Counted from the first letter of the stretch, positions 6,897 through 19,462 are shown. The stretch is 64,000 nt of DNA from Alphaproteobacteria bacterium (GCA_900768185.1 CAAGCB010000044.1:136642-200641); one strand, 5' to 3'. Made by a program: numbers and translations. The notes: generated by a model from the sequence alone, not told the origin.

Positions 6897-9800
6897 GTGC
6901 CGGACGGCGTTTCCGGTTTCGCCTGTTCGGGCGCGTCGTCCGCCAGATCACGTTTTGTGTCGGGGACGGATTGGCGGATCAGGTCGTCGGCGACTTCGGT
7001 TCGCGTGACGGGCGGCGATACGCGTTCGGGATCCTGCGGCAAATCGCGCCCTTCGGCGATTTTCTTCGGCTTTTTATTGAAACGGTTGGGATTCGGTTTG
7101 CGTTCGATGTAAATGAACGTTTCCACTTCGCCGTCGTCGTTCAGCCGTTCCGTCACGGTTTCGCGCGTGATGTCCAAACGATCGACGTCGAACAGTTCTT
7201 TCGTCCGTTTTTCCGCTTCTTCGCGGGCTTTGCGTTCGGCTTCGGCTTTCGCGCGCGCCTCTTCTTCGGCTTTGGCTTTCAGTTCGGCGTCGCGTTTGGC
7301 TTTTTCTTCCGCTTCAATTTTGGCTTTCGCTTCGGCTTCCGCACGCGCCTGCGCTTCTTCGGCTTCGCGGATTTTACGGCGTTCTTCTTCGCGCGCGCGA
7401 ATTTCGGCTTCGGCTTTGGCTTTGCGTTCGGCGGCAAGACGGGCTTTTTCCTCCGCTTCGGCTTTCGCTTTCGCCTCGGCTTCTTCGCGGGCTTTGCGTT
7501 CGGCTTCGGCTTTTTCAATTCGGGCGCGGGTTTCTTCTTCCGTCTGCGCCTTTATTGGCGCGGTTTCTTCGTCAACGGTCGCCGGAGGAGGAGGCACGTC
7601 AGGCAACTGTTCCGCAGGCGGAGGAGGCGGCACGTCCGGCAACTGTTCCGCGGGAGCTGGAGGCGGCACGTCTTGTAACTGTTCCATGGGAGCGGGAGGC
7701 GGCACGTCCGGCAACTGTTCCGCGGGGGGCGGAGGAGGCAATTCGGTTATCGCAACGTCCGGTGTCGGCGCCGATTCCGGCGGCGGAGGGACTTGCACGT
7801 CGTCGGGCGCGGTTGTGTCGGCGTTCAGAATTTCATCGGGGACTTTTTCCAGCGTTGTTTCCCGTCCCGCTTTGATGTCGGTTGTTTTCCATTTTTCTTC
7901 GGCGTCGGTCGCTGGCAGAGTCATCGGGGCGGGCGTCGCGCCGAAATCGTCAACGATGATGTCGACGGCGTTTTTATCGGCGACGGGCGTTTCAACGACG
8001 GTATCGTCCTTCTGTTCGGGCGCGTCCGAAGCCGGCTCCGCGACCGCGGGCGGCGTCGCGTCGTTTGTTTCGGGCGGCGGAACGGGGAAGAAATCCGGCG
8101 CCTCGTCCTTTTTCAGGGGGGCGACGCCCGTTTTTTTGGTCGCCGCGTTAGCGAAGTTCGGCGGGGCGACAAAGCCGATTCTGGCGTCTTTGTCGCTTTT
8201 TTTGTCCGCCAAAGTCAGACGTTCGTCCAGCGTCGCCATGAACGCGTCGCCGCCGTTTTCGCGCCAGCCGGTGTAGTAGCCGTCAAAGCCGTCCGTTTTC
8301 ATATAGTTTTCGGCGACGGGCGTGTTCAGCCAGCTTTCGACTTTTTCCTGTTCTTCGGGGGTGAAGTTCGTAAAGTCGGGGGATTGGCAGACGGCGTTTT
8401 CGTCGCCCAGAACGTCGCGCGCGATCAGCGTTCCCAGATCGCACGGTTTCGCGTCCGTCTGCGCCTTTTTGTTTTGGGGTTTAAAGACGGCGAAAGTCGT
8501 CGTCATGTTGTTTTTGAACTGCGACAGTGTTTTGTCGACGCGCTGCATGACGATGTCGTCGGCTTTTTCCTTTTGGATTCCGGCGCCCTTGTCGCCGTGG
8601 ACGACGATCGTCGTTTTGTCCGCCAGTTTGGCGTTTTCCAGATCTTTAATCAGGTATTCCAGCTGACCGTAGGTGCACAGCAGCTGGCGATTGTAATCCT
8701 CCCACCGTTTTTGTTCGCCGTTAATTTCTTTTTTTTCCGTATAGGGAGCGTAACTGCGCCACGTCATCGGATCTTTTTTCAATCGGCAGTTTTCGTCGTA
8801 CACATAGGGATAGTGCGGCAGGTTGATATGGGCGAAAAACACGTTTTTGCCTTTTGCCGCCAAAACGTCCTTGCGCAGACGGGACAAAACGGTCGGCTGA
8901 CCCAGCGGCAGGGAACGCGACAGGGGATTGCCGACAAAGGGAACGGACGACGGATCAAAGCTTCCTTTCAGCTTTTTATAAGTGAAATCGGCGAATTGCT
9001 GACCGATCGGCATTGAATACAGCCAATGCCCGAACATCAGCATCAGCTTTGTCGTCGTGGACAGGTCGGCTTGGTAAAGGGCGCCCAGCGGCGCGGGGTA
9101 CGTTTCGCAAAAATCGACGGTTCCCTTGCCCGCGCCTTTGCAAAAATCGAACGGGTATGTTTGGTAGACGTTCAGACGGTAGCCCCGTTCTTTGAGCTTG
9201 GCGAACAAATCGTTGCGCGTCGTGAACGCCCGCGTGTCCGTCGAACCGATGTAGTACGCCGAATCGTCGCGGTTGAACAAATCGTCGCCGATTTCGGTCA
9301 GCGTCGGGTTCAGCGCGGTGCCGATGTTGCGGTATTTGTCGCGGTAGCGCAGATAAACCGTCGGGTGGAACAGAAATTTGTTCGAATGGTAAAACGCGGG
9401 GACGAATTTCGGGGACAGGGGCATGTTTTGCGCGTCCGCCGTCCGGTCGTGCAGGTTTTGCCAGCTTTCGGCGGCGATGCCGTATCCCGTGTGGTTCGCC
9501 AAAATCAAATAAATCAGGTTTTGCGTTTTTTCCTTGCCGTCAACGGTTCGCGCAAAGTCGGCGGGCGCCGTGCCGACGATTTCCGGCACCTGACGTTTCG
9601 CGGCGGTGTTCATCAGCAAAAACAGTCCGACCAGCGCGGGCAGGGACAGAAAAGCCATTGCGCCGCCCTTGCAAATCTGCAACAGGATCAGGAATAAAAC
9701 GGATCCGGCGATCGCGACCGCCTGATTGCCGTGATTCGCCAGAATCATCAATAGGTCGCGCGGCAGGAACGACAGGTAGTGCGCCGCGTAGTTCCCGATG

Positions 9801-10147
9801 TTGTAAGGCAGAACCTGTCCCAAAATGCACGCCAACGCGCCCCCCGCGATCAGCGCGATGTACACGCGCGCCAGAAAACGGCAGAAAGACAGCAAAAACA
9901 GGGAAACGAATGAAAACACCAGCAGTCCGAAACAGGCGAACAGCACTTCGGGCAAAATTTCATTGTTCAGGATCAACGGATATTTGTTGACGTACAAAAA
10001 CAGCAGGAACGTGAACGCCGTCAGAAAAAACACGAACAGCGCGCCATGCATGAAAAACGTGAAGGACGCTTCGTTTTTCCGTTTGCGTTCGGCTTCTTTG
10101 GCTTTGGCTTCGTTGTGATTTTCCTCGATGCGATCGGTTTCTTCCAT
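6881..10147 (-). CDS. Membrane-anchored sulfatase/phosphatase-like protein with proline repeats and TolA-like helix
   Basis: A 1088-residue chimera. Residues 25-205 hold about five membrane segments. Residues 208-600 resemble the extracytoplasmic sulfatase/alkaline-phosphatase fold (NLIYLILANHTGYG, FFAHINLPHYPYVYDENC, TIVVHGDKGAG). The expected metal-binding Asp and His appear replaced at NLIYLILAN and HGDK, so activity is doubtful. Residues about 690-860 are Pro/Glu-rich with four near-copies of a 12-residue PPPAPAEQLPDV unit. Residues 863-986 are an Ala/Lys/Glu helix like TolA domain II. The tail is acidic and proline-rich. Such a rod could span the periplasm, which is an inference. The reading frame seems to be broken near its end (see the pseudogene-type entry and finding). 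Confidence 0.72.
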   Translation of the reverse strand: MEETDRIEENHNEAKAKEAERKRKNEASFTFFMHGALFVFFLTAFTFLLFLYVNKYPLILNNEILPEVLFACFGLLVFSFVSLFLLSFCRFLARVYIALIAGGALACILGQVLPYNIGNYAAHYLSFLPRDLLMILANHGNQAVAIAGSVLFLILLQICKGGAMAFLSLPALVGLFLLMNTAAKRQVPEIVGTAPADFARTVDGKEKTQNLIYLILANHTGYGIAAESWQNLHDRTADAQNMPLSPKFVPAFYHSNKFLFHPTVYLRYRDKYRNIGTALNPTLTEIGDDLFNRDDSAYYIGSTDTRAFTTRNDLFAKLKERGYRLNVYQTYPFDFCKGAGKGTVDFCETYPAPLGALYQADLSTTTKLMLMFGHWLYSMPIGQQFADFTYKKLKGSFDPSSVPFVGNPLSRSLPLGQPTVLSRLRKDVLAAKGKNVFFAHINLPHYPYVYDENCRLKKDPMTWRSYAPYTEKKEINGEQKRWEDYNRQLLCTYGQLEYLIKDLENAKLADKTTIVVHGDKGAGIQKEKADDIVMQRVDKTLSQFKNNMTTTFAVFKPQNKKAQTDAKPCDLGTLIARDVLGDENAVCQSPDFTNFTPEEQEKVESWLNTPVAENYMKTDGFDGYYTGWRENGGDAFMATLDERLTLADKKSDKDARIGFVAPPNFANAATKKTGVAPLKKDEAPDFFPVPPPETNDATPPAVAEPASDAPEQKDDTVVETPVADKNAVDIIVDDFGATPAPMTLPATDAEEKWKTTDIKAGRETTLEKVPDEILNADTTAPDDVQVPPPPESAPTPDVAITELPPPPPAEQLPDVPPPAPMEQLQDVPPPAPAEQLPDVPPPPPAEQLPDVPPPPATVDEETAPIKAQTEEETRARIEKAEAERKAREEAEAKAKAEAEEKARLAAERKAKAEAEIRAREEERRKIREAEEAQARAEAEAKAKIEAEEKAKRDAELKAKAEEEARAKAEAERKAREEAEKRTKELFDVDRLDITRETVTERLNDDGEVETFIYIERKPNPNRFNKKPKKIAEGRDLPQDPERVSPPVTRTEVADDLIRQSVPDTKRDLADDAPEQAKPETPSGTGTNG
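7584..7742 (-). repeat. In-gene tandem repeat coding for PPPAPAEQLPDV units
   Basis: Four consecutive, slightly diverged 36-base units inside the sulfatase-like gene each encode about 12 residues of the type PPPxPAEQLPDV. Unit ends vary by one or two bases (PMEQLQDV in one copy). This is a coding repeat that could change length by slippage, not an intergenic element. Confidence 0.85.
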
Positions 10148-10185
10148 GTTCGTTTCCCGCTGGATAACAATAAGAGTGGTATTTA

Positions 10186-10214
10186 TTCATAGACTCGCAT
10201 AGAGTATAAGTCAA
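10186..10214 (-). promoter_or_regulatory. Predicted promoter for the sulfatase-like gene
   Basis: On the minus strand TTGACT (10209-10214) and TATGAA (10186-10191) are 17 bases apart. The site is about 40 bases upstream of the sulfatase-like start, inside the 95-base divergent spacer shared with the TPR-methyltransferase gene. Confidence 0.5.
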
Positions 10215-10242
10215 TTTTTCTTAACGCCGGAGGGCGCATTTT

Positions 10243-12060
10243 ATGTCTTTCGATCTGGTTTTTCAAAACGCGGTGCGCCTGCATGAACAAGGCAGGCTGG
10301 ACGAGGCGGAAAACGCCTATCGCCGGATATTGGAGGTCGCGCCCGAACATGTCGGCGCGATGCGTTTGCTGGCAATGATCGCGATGCGCCGCCGCGCTTG
10401 CGATTCGGCGATCGAACTGTTGTACAAAGCCGTTCGTCTGGCGCCCGAAGATATCGCGTGCGAATTTACGCTGGCGCAGGCTTTGCAGGACGCGGGCAAG
10501 CCCAAAGAGGCGCTGGAACATTACAAAATCGTTCTGTCAATGGACGATTCGTATCCCGAAACGTATCACAACATGGGCATTATCTACCGATTCCGGGGCG
10601 ACGCGGACAAGGCGCGCGAACTGTTCGAAAAGGCTGTCGCGTTGCGCCCCGATTTTGCGTCGGCGCATGTCAATCTGGCTTTGCTGGCGCGCGACGCCGG
10701 CGATTTCGACGCCGCGCTGGCGCGGTTGGATCGGGCGATCGAATCCGATCCGCAAAACGCCGAAGCCTATGCGCAAAAGGCGGTCACGCTGCGGTTGGCG
10801 GGAAAGTGCGAACAGGCGCTGGAACAGTATGACAAAGCGATGGCGTTGTCGCCCGACAACGCGCTTTATGTGAACGGACGGGGGATCGCTTTGGAACGGC
10901 TGGGGCGGCTGGACGAAGCGTTCCACGCGTATTGCCGCGCGATTGAAATCGATTCGGGATTCGCCGACGCCTATAACAACAGGGCGAACGTGTACGCTAA
11001 ATTCGGCAAACACTGGCAGGCGGAGGACGACTATAAAAAAGCCGTCAAAATCGATCCCGATTTCGCGTCGGCTTTCAACAATCTGGGGGCTTTGCTGTAT
11101 GACGGCGGACGGTTCGAGGAGGCGCTGGAATGCTACCGCAAGGCGTTCATTATCAATCCGAAGCAAGCCGAAACCTGTTCCAATCTGGCGCTGGCGGTCA
11201 AAGAAGCGGGCGATCCCGCCGAAGCCGTCGGGCTGTTTATGAACGCTTTGGCACTGAATCCGAAGCTGACGGAGATTCATCACTATCTGGCGCAAACGCT
11301 TTACGATCTGTACGGCGGCAAAGAACCCGACGCGAAAGAAACCGCAGTTAAACTGGCGCGAAAATGGCGGCAGTTCTTTCCGCAAAACGCCGTCGCGCGC
11401 CATGTCTGCGCCGCGCTGGAAGGCGGCGAAATCGACGCGGCGGACGGGGAATATGTGCGCGAACTGTTTGATTCTTTTGCCGATTCGTTTGAAAAAACGG
11501 CAAAGGAAATCGATTATCGCGTTCCATCGCTGGTCGCCGCTTTTGTCGGAGAGGTGTCTGACGGGGCGCGGATACTGGACGCGGGGTGCGGCACGGGATT
11601 GTGCGCCGCCTGTCTGAAACCGAAAGCGGCGCGCCTGACGGGCGTTGATTTGTCCGAAAAGATGCTGTCCGCCGCGAAAATGAAAAATCTGTACGACGAT
11701 CTGCGCGTTTCGGACGCGGAGACGTTTTGCAACGACAATCCCGACGCGTTCGACGCGATCGTTTTGGCTGACGTCGTTTGCTATTTCGGGGATTTGGACG
11801 AATTGGCGCGGGCGGTTTTTCGCGCTTTGGCGGCGGGGGGGAAAGTTTTTTTCACCGTCGAAAAATCGGACGCCGAACAGCCTTTTTCCCTGCGCGCGTC
11901 GGGACGGTTCGCCCATCGTTCCGATTACGTCGCCGATGTCATGCGGCGCGCCGGCTTTGAAAAAATCCGCCTGACGGACGAAATTCTGCGCCGCGAAAAA
12001 GGCTCGGACGTTTCGGGAATCGTGTGTGTCGGTGAAAAAAAGCCGACGACTTCAAACTGA
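10243..12060 (+). CDS. TPR-repeat protein fused to a class I SAM methyltransferase
   Basis: A 605-residue two-part protein. Residues 1 to about 375 hold around ten tetratricopeptide repeats (for example EALEHYKIVLSMDDSYPETY and NNLGALLYDGGRFEEALECY). Residues about 405-600 form a Rossmann-type methyltransferase with motif I ILDAGCGTGLCAA at about 443-455, followed by LTGVDLSEKMLSAA and DAIVLADVVCYFGDL. The layout matches the TPR-linked methyltransferases found in alphaproteobacteria; substrate unknown. The start at 10243 follows a GGAGG at 10229-10233. It is divergent from the sulfatase-like gene and is followed 10 bases later by a one-pass membrane protein. Confidence 0.88.
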   Translation: MSFDLVFQNAVRLHEQGRLDEAENAYRRILEVAPEHVGAMRLLAMIAMRRRACDSAIELLYKAVRLAPEDIACEFTLAQALQDAGKPKEALEHYKIVLSMDDSYPETYHNMGIIYRFRGDADKARELFEKAVALRPDFASAHVNLALLARDAGDFDAALARLDRAIESDPQNAEAYAQKAVTLRLAGKCEQALEQYDKAMALSPDNALYVNGRGIALERLGRLDEAFHAYCRAIEIDSGFADAYNNRANVYAKFGKHWQAEDDYKKAVKIDPDFASAFNNLGALLYDGGRFEEALECYRKAFIINPKQAETCSNLALAVKEAGDPAEAVGLFMNALALNPKLTEIHHYLAQTLYDLYGGKEPDAKETAVKLARKWRQFFPQNAVARHVCAALEGGEIDAADGEYVRELFDSFADSFEKTAKEIDYRVPSLVAAFVGEVSDGARILDAGCGTGLCAACLKPKAARLTGVDLSEKMLSAAKMKNLYDDLRVSDAETFCNDNPDAFDAIVLADVVCYFGDLDELARAVFRALAAGGKVFFTVEKSDAEQPFSLRASGRFAHRSDYVADVMRRAGFEKIRLTDEILRREKGSDVSGIVCVGEKKPTTSN

Positions 12061-12070
12061 AAACTGGACA

Positions 12071-12778
12071 ATGAACATAAGAAAGTTTAAAATTCCGCTT
12101 ATAGTGTTAGGGCTGTGCCTGATAACGATGCTTTTATTGACATGGATATGGAGAAAACCGATGCCTCAATACAACTGGAACGAAATTCCCGACGATCAGA
12201 TCGAGGTCTTGATTAAAAAAATCAACGCGTTGTCGACGTTCAGCATGTTCACCCCGGGACGTTCGCATCTGACAATCGCCGAATTGCCGTTTTATTCGGA
12301 ATTCAAATTGTTGCAGGCGACGACCTTTTCCTCCATTCCGCCCGTGACGATGGAATACCTGATCAAGGGCGAAGGCGAAAATGCCGAGGTGATTAAAATG
12401 GACGGCACGCGCGATCCCATTTTTGAAAACAACGCCAAGGGCGGATTGATCCTGAACAAGGATACGGTCGTCGCCTATGCCGCGTTTGTTTTGGACGCCG
12501 TTCAGACCGAACATGGGTCTTTGCGTCTGGTCGAAAAGGTTGACGAAGACACCTTTACCGACACGCCCACCCCGCAACAACGCAAGGACGTCACGCACAT
12601 GATCCGTCCCGCGAAGGTGACGGAAACCGCCGACGGTTTCGCTTTGGACGCCATCATGCTGTATGGCGATTCCGTGTACCGCGCCGATATCGACGTGAAA
12701 AAAGACGGCTTTATCGAAATCAAAGACGAGCAGTTGCTGGCGGAGGGTTTGCCCATTCGTCCCATTTTCCTGGAGTGA
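12071..12778 (+). CDS. Single-pass membrane protein of unknown function
   Basis: A 235-residue protein with a short basic start (MNIRKFK), one transmembrane segment at about residues 8-28 (IPLIVLGLCLITMLLLTWIW) and a soluble, probably periplasmic part of some 200 residues. No family is recognised. I chose ATG 12071; an earlier in-frame ATG at 12026 lies inside the preceding methyltransferase gene. It lies between the TPR-methyltransferase and the ALDH7-like gene, each within about 10 bases, so all three are probably one transcript. Confidence 0.7.
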   Translation: MNIRKFKIPLIVLGLCLITMLLLTWIWRKPMPQYNWNEIPDDQIEVLIKKINALSTFSMFTPGRSHLTIAELPFYSEFKLLQATTFSSIPPVTMEYLIKGEGENAEVIKMDGTRDPIFENNAKGGLILNKDTVVAYAAFVLDAVQTEHGSLRLVEKVDEDTFTDTPTPQQRKDVTHMIRPAKVTETADGFALDAIMLYGDSVYRADIDVKKDGFIEIKDEQLLAEGLPIRPIFLE

Positions 12779-12788
12779 CGGGGACGGC

Positions 12789-14252
12789 ATGTTCAATCGC
12801 GTCGCCGAAATCGTCAAACGGCTGAATCTGGATCTGGAATTTATTTCCGGCGGAAATTGCGTGGATTATTCCCCCGTTACGGGGGAACAAATCGCGTCGT
12901 TTCCGATTTACAACGCCGAACGGATCGCCGGCGTGATTCAGCGGTCAAGACACGCGTTTTCCGAATGGCGTTTGGTCGCGCCGAAAGACCGCAGCGAATT
13001 ATTGCGTTTGTTTTCCGAGGAAATGCGCGCCGCCGAAGACGATTTGGCGCAGCTGATCGCGATTGAAACGGGCAAGATTTATCCCACCGCGCTGAAAGAA
13101 GTGCGGCGGTCGATCAAAATTTGCGATATGGTCGCCGATATGCAGCACCGCATGTCGGGTTTTTCCGTCCCGACGGAAAGTCATAATCTGGTGGTGTCCG
13201 AAATCTGGCAGCCGATCGGTCCCGTCGTCGTGCTGACATCGTTCAATTTTCCTTTGCGCGTTTGGGTCCTCAACGCTTTGCTGGCGTTGGTGTGCGGTAA
13301 TTCCGTCATCTGGCGCCCGTCGCGCAAGGCGTTGCTGACGGCGTTCGCGGTCAATACGCTGTTGCGTCGCGCCAAAGCCCGATCCGTCGCCGACTGTCCG
13401 GAATATCTGTCCCAGCTGGTGATTTGCGATCCCGACGATTCCGTCATCATGGCGGAAAGCCGCGACATTCCGTTGCTTTGCGCCACGGGCGCCCCCAATA
13501 TGGCGCGCGGTTTGCAAAGCAGGGTCGGACAGCGTCTGGGGCGCAGTATCCTGTCGGTCGGCGGCAATAACGCCGCGATTGTCACGCCGACGGCAGACAT
13601 TGAACTGACGGTTGATGAATTGCTGGTTTCGGCGGTTGCCGACGCGGGGCAGCGTAGCACGTCCCTGCAACGTCTGTTCGTGCATTCGTCCGTCTACGAT
13701 CGGGTCGTCGAACGGCTGAAATCCGCGTTTTCGAATGTGAAGGTCGATTCGCCGTTTGAACGTCACGCAAAGGTCGGGCCTTTGATTGACAAAGCGGCGT
13801 TTGACAATATGCGTTTGGCTTTGGAACAGGCTAAAATCGACGGGGGACAGGTTTTCGGCGGACAAAGAATCAATGTCGGGTTGCGTGAAAACGCTTATTA
13901 CGTCGCTCCCGCTTTGGTGGAAATGCCGGGACAGACGGATACCGTGAAAAACGAATTGCTGGCGCCCGTCCTGTATGTGATGCGCTATGACGATTTGCAT
14001 CAGGCCGTGGCGGGCGTGAACGCGTTTGCGCAAACACTGCTGGCGTGTATTTTTTCCAATAATTTAAAGGAAATCGGTTATTTCACGTCCATTGACGGCG
14101 TCCAGACCGAAGCCGCGATCGTCAATGCCGGAACGGTCGGCTACGATATGGCGGCGATGTTCACGACGGGCAAGGACAACCGCAGCTTTACGTCCGACGC
14201 GTGGCGTCCGTTCATGCAGTCGAAAACGTGTCTGACCAATTATAATTTCTGA
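12789..14252 (+). CDS. ALDH7-type aldehyde dehydrogenase homologue lacking catalytic residues
   Basis: A 487-residue protein with full-length aldehyde dehydrogenase architecture, closest by eye to the ALDH7/antiquitin group (semialdehyde dehydrogenases). Matches include FISGG near the start, LIAIETGKIY, TSFNFPLRVWVLNAL (Asn153 kept), VGGNNAAIV and ELLAPVLYV. The active-site loop is AGQRSTSLQR, with Ser290 where the family has the nucleophilic Cys (GQRCTT), encoded AGC at 13656-13658. The general-base Glu of ELGGNNA is Ser256. The usual Lys of the W-K-P/G segment is Arg (WRPSRK). It is therefore probably a pseudoenzyme or a protein with another role. It sits upstream of bamD. Confidence 0.86.
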   Translation: MFNRVAEIVKRLNLDLEFISGGNCVDYSPVTGEQIASFPIYNAERIAGVIQRSRHAFSEWRLVAPKDRSELLRLFSEEMRAAEDDLAQLIAIETGKIYPTALKEVRRSIKICDMVADMQHRMSGFSVPTESHNLVVSEIWQPIGPVVVLTSFNFPLRVWVLNALLALVCGNSVIWRPSRKALLTAFAVNTLLRRAKARSVADCPEYLSQLVICDPDDSVIMAESRDIPLLCATGAPNMARGLQSRVGQRLGRSILSVGGNNAAIVTPTADIELTVDELLVSAVADAGQRSTSLQRLFVHSSVYDRVVERLKSAFSNVKVDSPFERHAKVGPLIDKAAFDNMRLALEQAKIDGGQVFGGQRINVGLRENAYYVAPALVEMPGQTDTVKNELLAPVLYVMRYDDLHQAVAGVNAFAQTLLACIFSNNLKEIGYFTSIDGVQTEAAIVNAGTVGYDMAAMFTTGKDNRSFTSDAWRPFMQSKTCLTNYNF

Positions 14253-14271
14253 CGTTTTTTCGGGGCGGAGC

Positions 14272-15057
14272 ATGCGCGTTCGGGACAAGGTGAAAAAAAG
14301 TGTTTTGACGGCGCTGGTCGCGGTGACGCTTTGTTCGTGCGCGGGGAATCGAACGCTTGATCCCGAAACGACGCCGCCCGAAACGCTGTACAACGGCGCG
14401 TTGGATTTGTTGGTTAAACAGCGTGAATACACCAAATCAATCGCCGCTTTTGACGATGTCGACCGCTATTATCCGTATTCCCGTTGGGCGATTCGCGCGC
14501 AGATCATGCAGGCGTTCGCCGATTATTTGAAACGCGAATACGATGACGCCGTCGTCGTTTTGGACAGGTTTTTGCAACTGTATCCCGGCAACGCTTTCGC
14601 CCCTTACGCCTATTATTTAAAAGCGATGTGCTTTTACGCGCAGATTTCGGACACCGACAGGGGGCAGAAAATGACCCGAACGGCGCTGGAGGCGTTGAAC
14701 GAGGTCGTCAGCCGTTTCCCGAATACGCCCTATGCCGTCGACGCCGAAAAGCGGATTGTTCTGGCGGTGGAATATCTGGCGGCGAAAAACGTCAAGATCG
14801 GCATGTATTACTTGAAACGCGACGAACACATCGCCGCGCTGAACCGCTTTGCGGACACTGTGCGGAATTATCAGCGCACCCGTCCCGCGCAGGAAGCCTT
14901 GTACCGTCTGACGGAAACGTATTTGCAGCTGGGACTGGACGGCGAAGCGCAAAAAAGCGCGGCGATACTGGGGTATAACCACCCGAACAGTCCGTGGTAT
15001 GCCCGCGCTTTCGCGTTGATGAAAAAATACGTCCCCGATTCCGTCGCCGAAAAATAA
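14272..15057 (+). CDS. bamD: Outer membrane assembly lipoprotein BamD
   Basis: BamD is the TPR lipoprotein that works with BamA to insert beta-barrel proteins into the outer membrane. The 261 residues begin with a lipoprotein signal and a Cys in LCSCAGN. The family segment ETLYNGALDLL, then YTKSIAAFDDVDRYYPYSRWA, is typical, as is the SRFPNTPYAVDA repeat. The start at 14272 follows GGGGCGGAGC. The order bamD-recN-ligA is common in alphaproteobacteria, often with lpxC just upstream; here the ALDH7-like gene takes that place. Confidence 0.95.
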   Translation: MRVRDKVKKSVLTALVAVTLCSCAGNRTLDPETTPPETLYNGALDLLVKQREYTKSIAAFDDVDRYYPYSRWAIRAQIMQAFADYLKREYDDAVVVLDRFLQLYPGNAFAPYAYYLKAMCFYAQISDTDRGQKMTRTALEALNEVVSRFPNTPYAVDAEKRIVLAVEYLAAKNVKIGMYYLKRDEHIAALNRFADTVRNYQRTRPAQEALYRLTETYLQLGLDGEAQKSAAILGYNHPNSPWYARAFALMKKYVPDSVAEK

Positions 15058-15070
15058 AGGAACGAAAGCC

Positions 15071-18843
<3,773 letters not shown>

Positions 18844-18917
18844 TTTAATGGCGTTTTGAAAAAAGATGCCCTACCTTTTGTCTGTCGGAACAACTATGGC
18901 GAAAGGGGAAACGGGTA

Positions 18918-19331
18918 ATGAAAACGGCTTTTTTTACCGCTTTGTTTTTTGTCGCTTCGGTTAGTTCCGCTTTTGCGCAGGAATTCGGACGTCCGTTCGT
19001 TTTGGCGATGGATTATTCCGTCCTGACCCGTTTGGCGCAAGCCGACACGTTTCAAACCGCGCGCGCAAAATTGAACGACGCCGAACCGTTCGTTCAAAAA
19101 ACGCGCGAAGCCCTGAAATCCGAAACGAATATCGAAGACGACGCCAAATTCCAACAGGTCAAGGACTTTTCCAAAAAGCCCCGCTCTCTGTCGGGCGGCG
19201 CGAATTTCAACGCGGACGACGGCGTGTCCGTGCGCGCCGCGGCGGGTTACACCTTCCCCGAAGAAGACGAACAAAAAAACAAGACGGACAAAGCCTATTC
19301 CCTGTCCATCGGCGTCGAAGTCGCGCTGTAA
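18918..19331 (+). CDS. Small secreted protein of unknown function
   Basis: A 137-residue protein with a clear signal peptide (cleavage after SSAFA, about residue 20). The mature part is charged, and its last third (GGANFNADDGVSVRAAAGYTF, then LSIGVEVAL) alternates polar and hydrophobic residues and ends on a hydrophobic residue, as in a short outer-membrane beta segment. That is only suggestive. It is a single gene after ligA and convergent with the murJ operon. No family recognised. Confidence 0.68.
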   Translation: MKTAFFTALFFVASVSSAFAQEFGRPFVLAMDYSVLTRLAQADTFQTARAKLNDAEPFVQKTREALKSETNIEDDAKFQQVKDFSKKPRSLSGGANFNADDGVSVRAAAGYTFPEEDEQKNKTDKAYSLSIGVEVAL

Positions 19332-19333
19332 AA

Positions 19334-19450
19334 TCAACGCCAATCGCAATCAATCGTGATAATGCCGGCGGGCATGCCGATCAGTTCGATATCGAATTTT
19401 ATAGTCGGCTTGATTTCTTTTTCGGCGAAAGGAAAACGACCGGCTTTCAA
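19334..19450 (-). CDS. Possible 38-residue small protein after murJ
   Basis: On the minus strand a TTG at 19450 is preceded by AAAGGAGA at a good distance, directly after the murJ stop, and opens a 38-codon frame ending with TGA at 19334-19336. The peptide begins MKAGRFPFAEKEIKPTIKF and ends IITIDCDWR. The strong ribosome site is the main support; length and start codon make it uncertain. No family recognised. Confidence 0.42.
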   Translation of the reverse strand: MKAGRFPFAEKEIKPTIKFDIELIGMPAGIITIDCDWR

Positions 19451-19462
19451 GGGCGTTCTCCT

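Noticed and set aside
7584..7742. Short direct repeats that could suggest a CRISPR array
   Set aside because: The units are contiguous 36-base coding repeats without spacers, in frame with the sulfatase-like gene, and translate to a regular proline-rich peptide.
7113..8276. A plus-strand Ser/Ala/Gly-rich frame opposite the TolA-like and proline-rich region
   Set aside because: Its low complexity comes from the antisense of Ala/Lys/Glu and proline codons; the minus-strand frame shows real domains.
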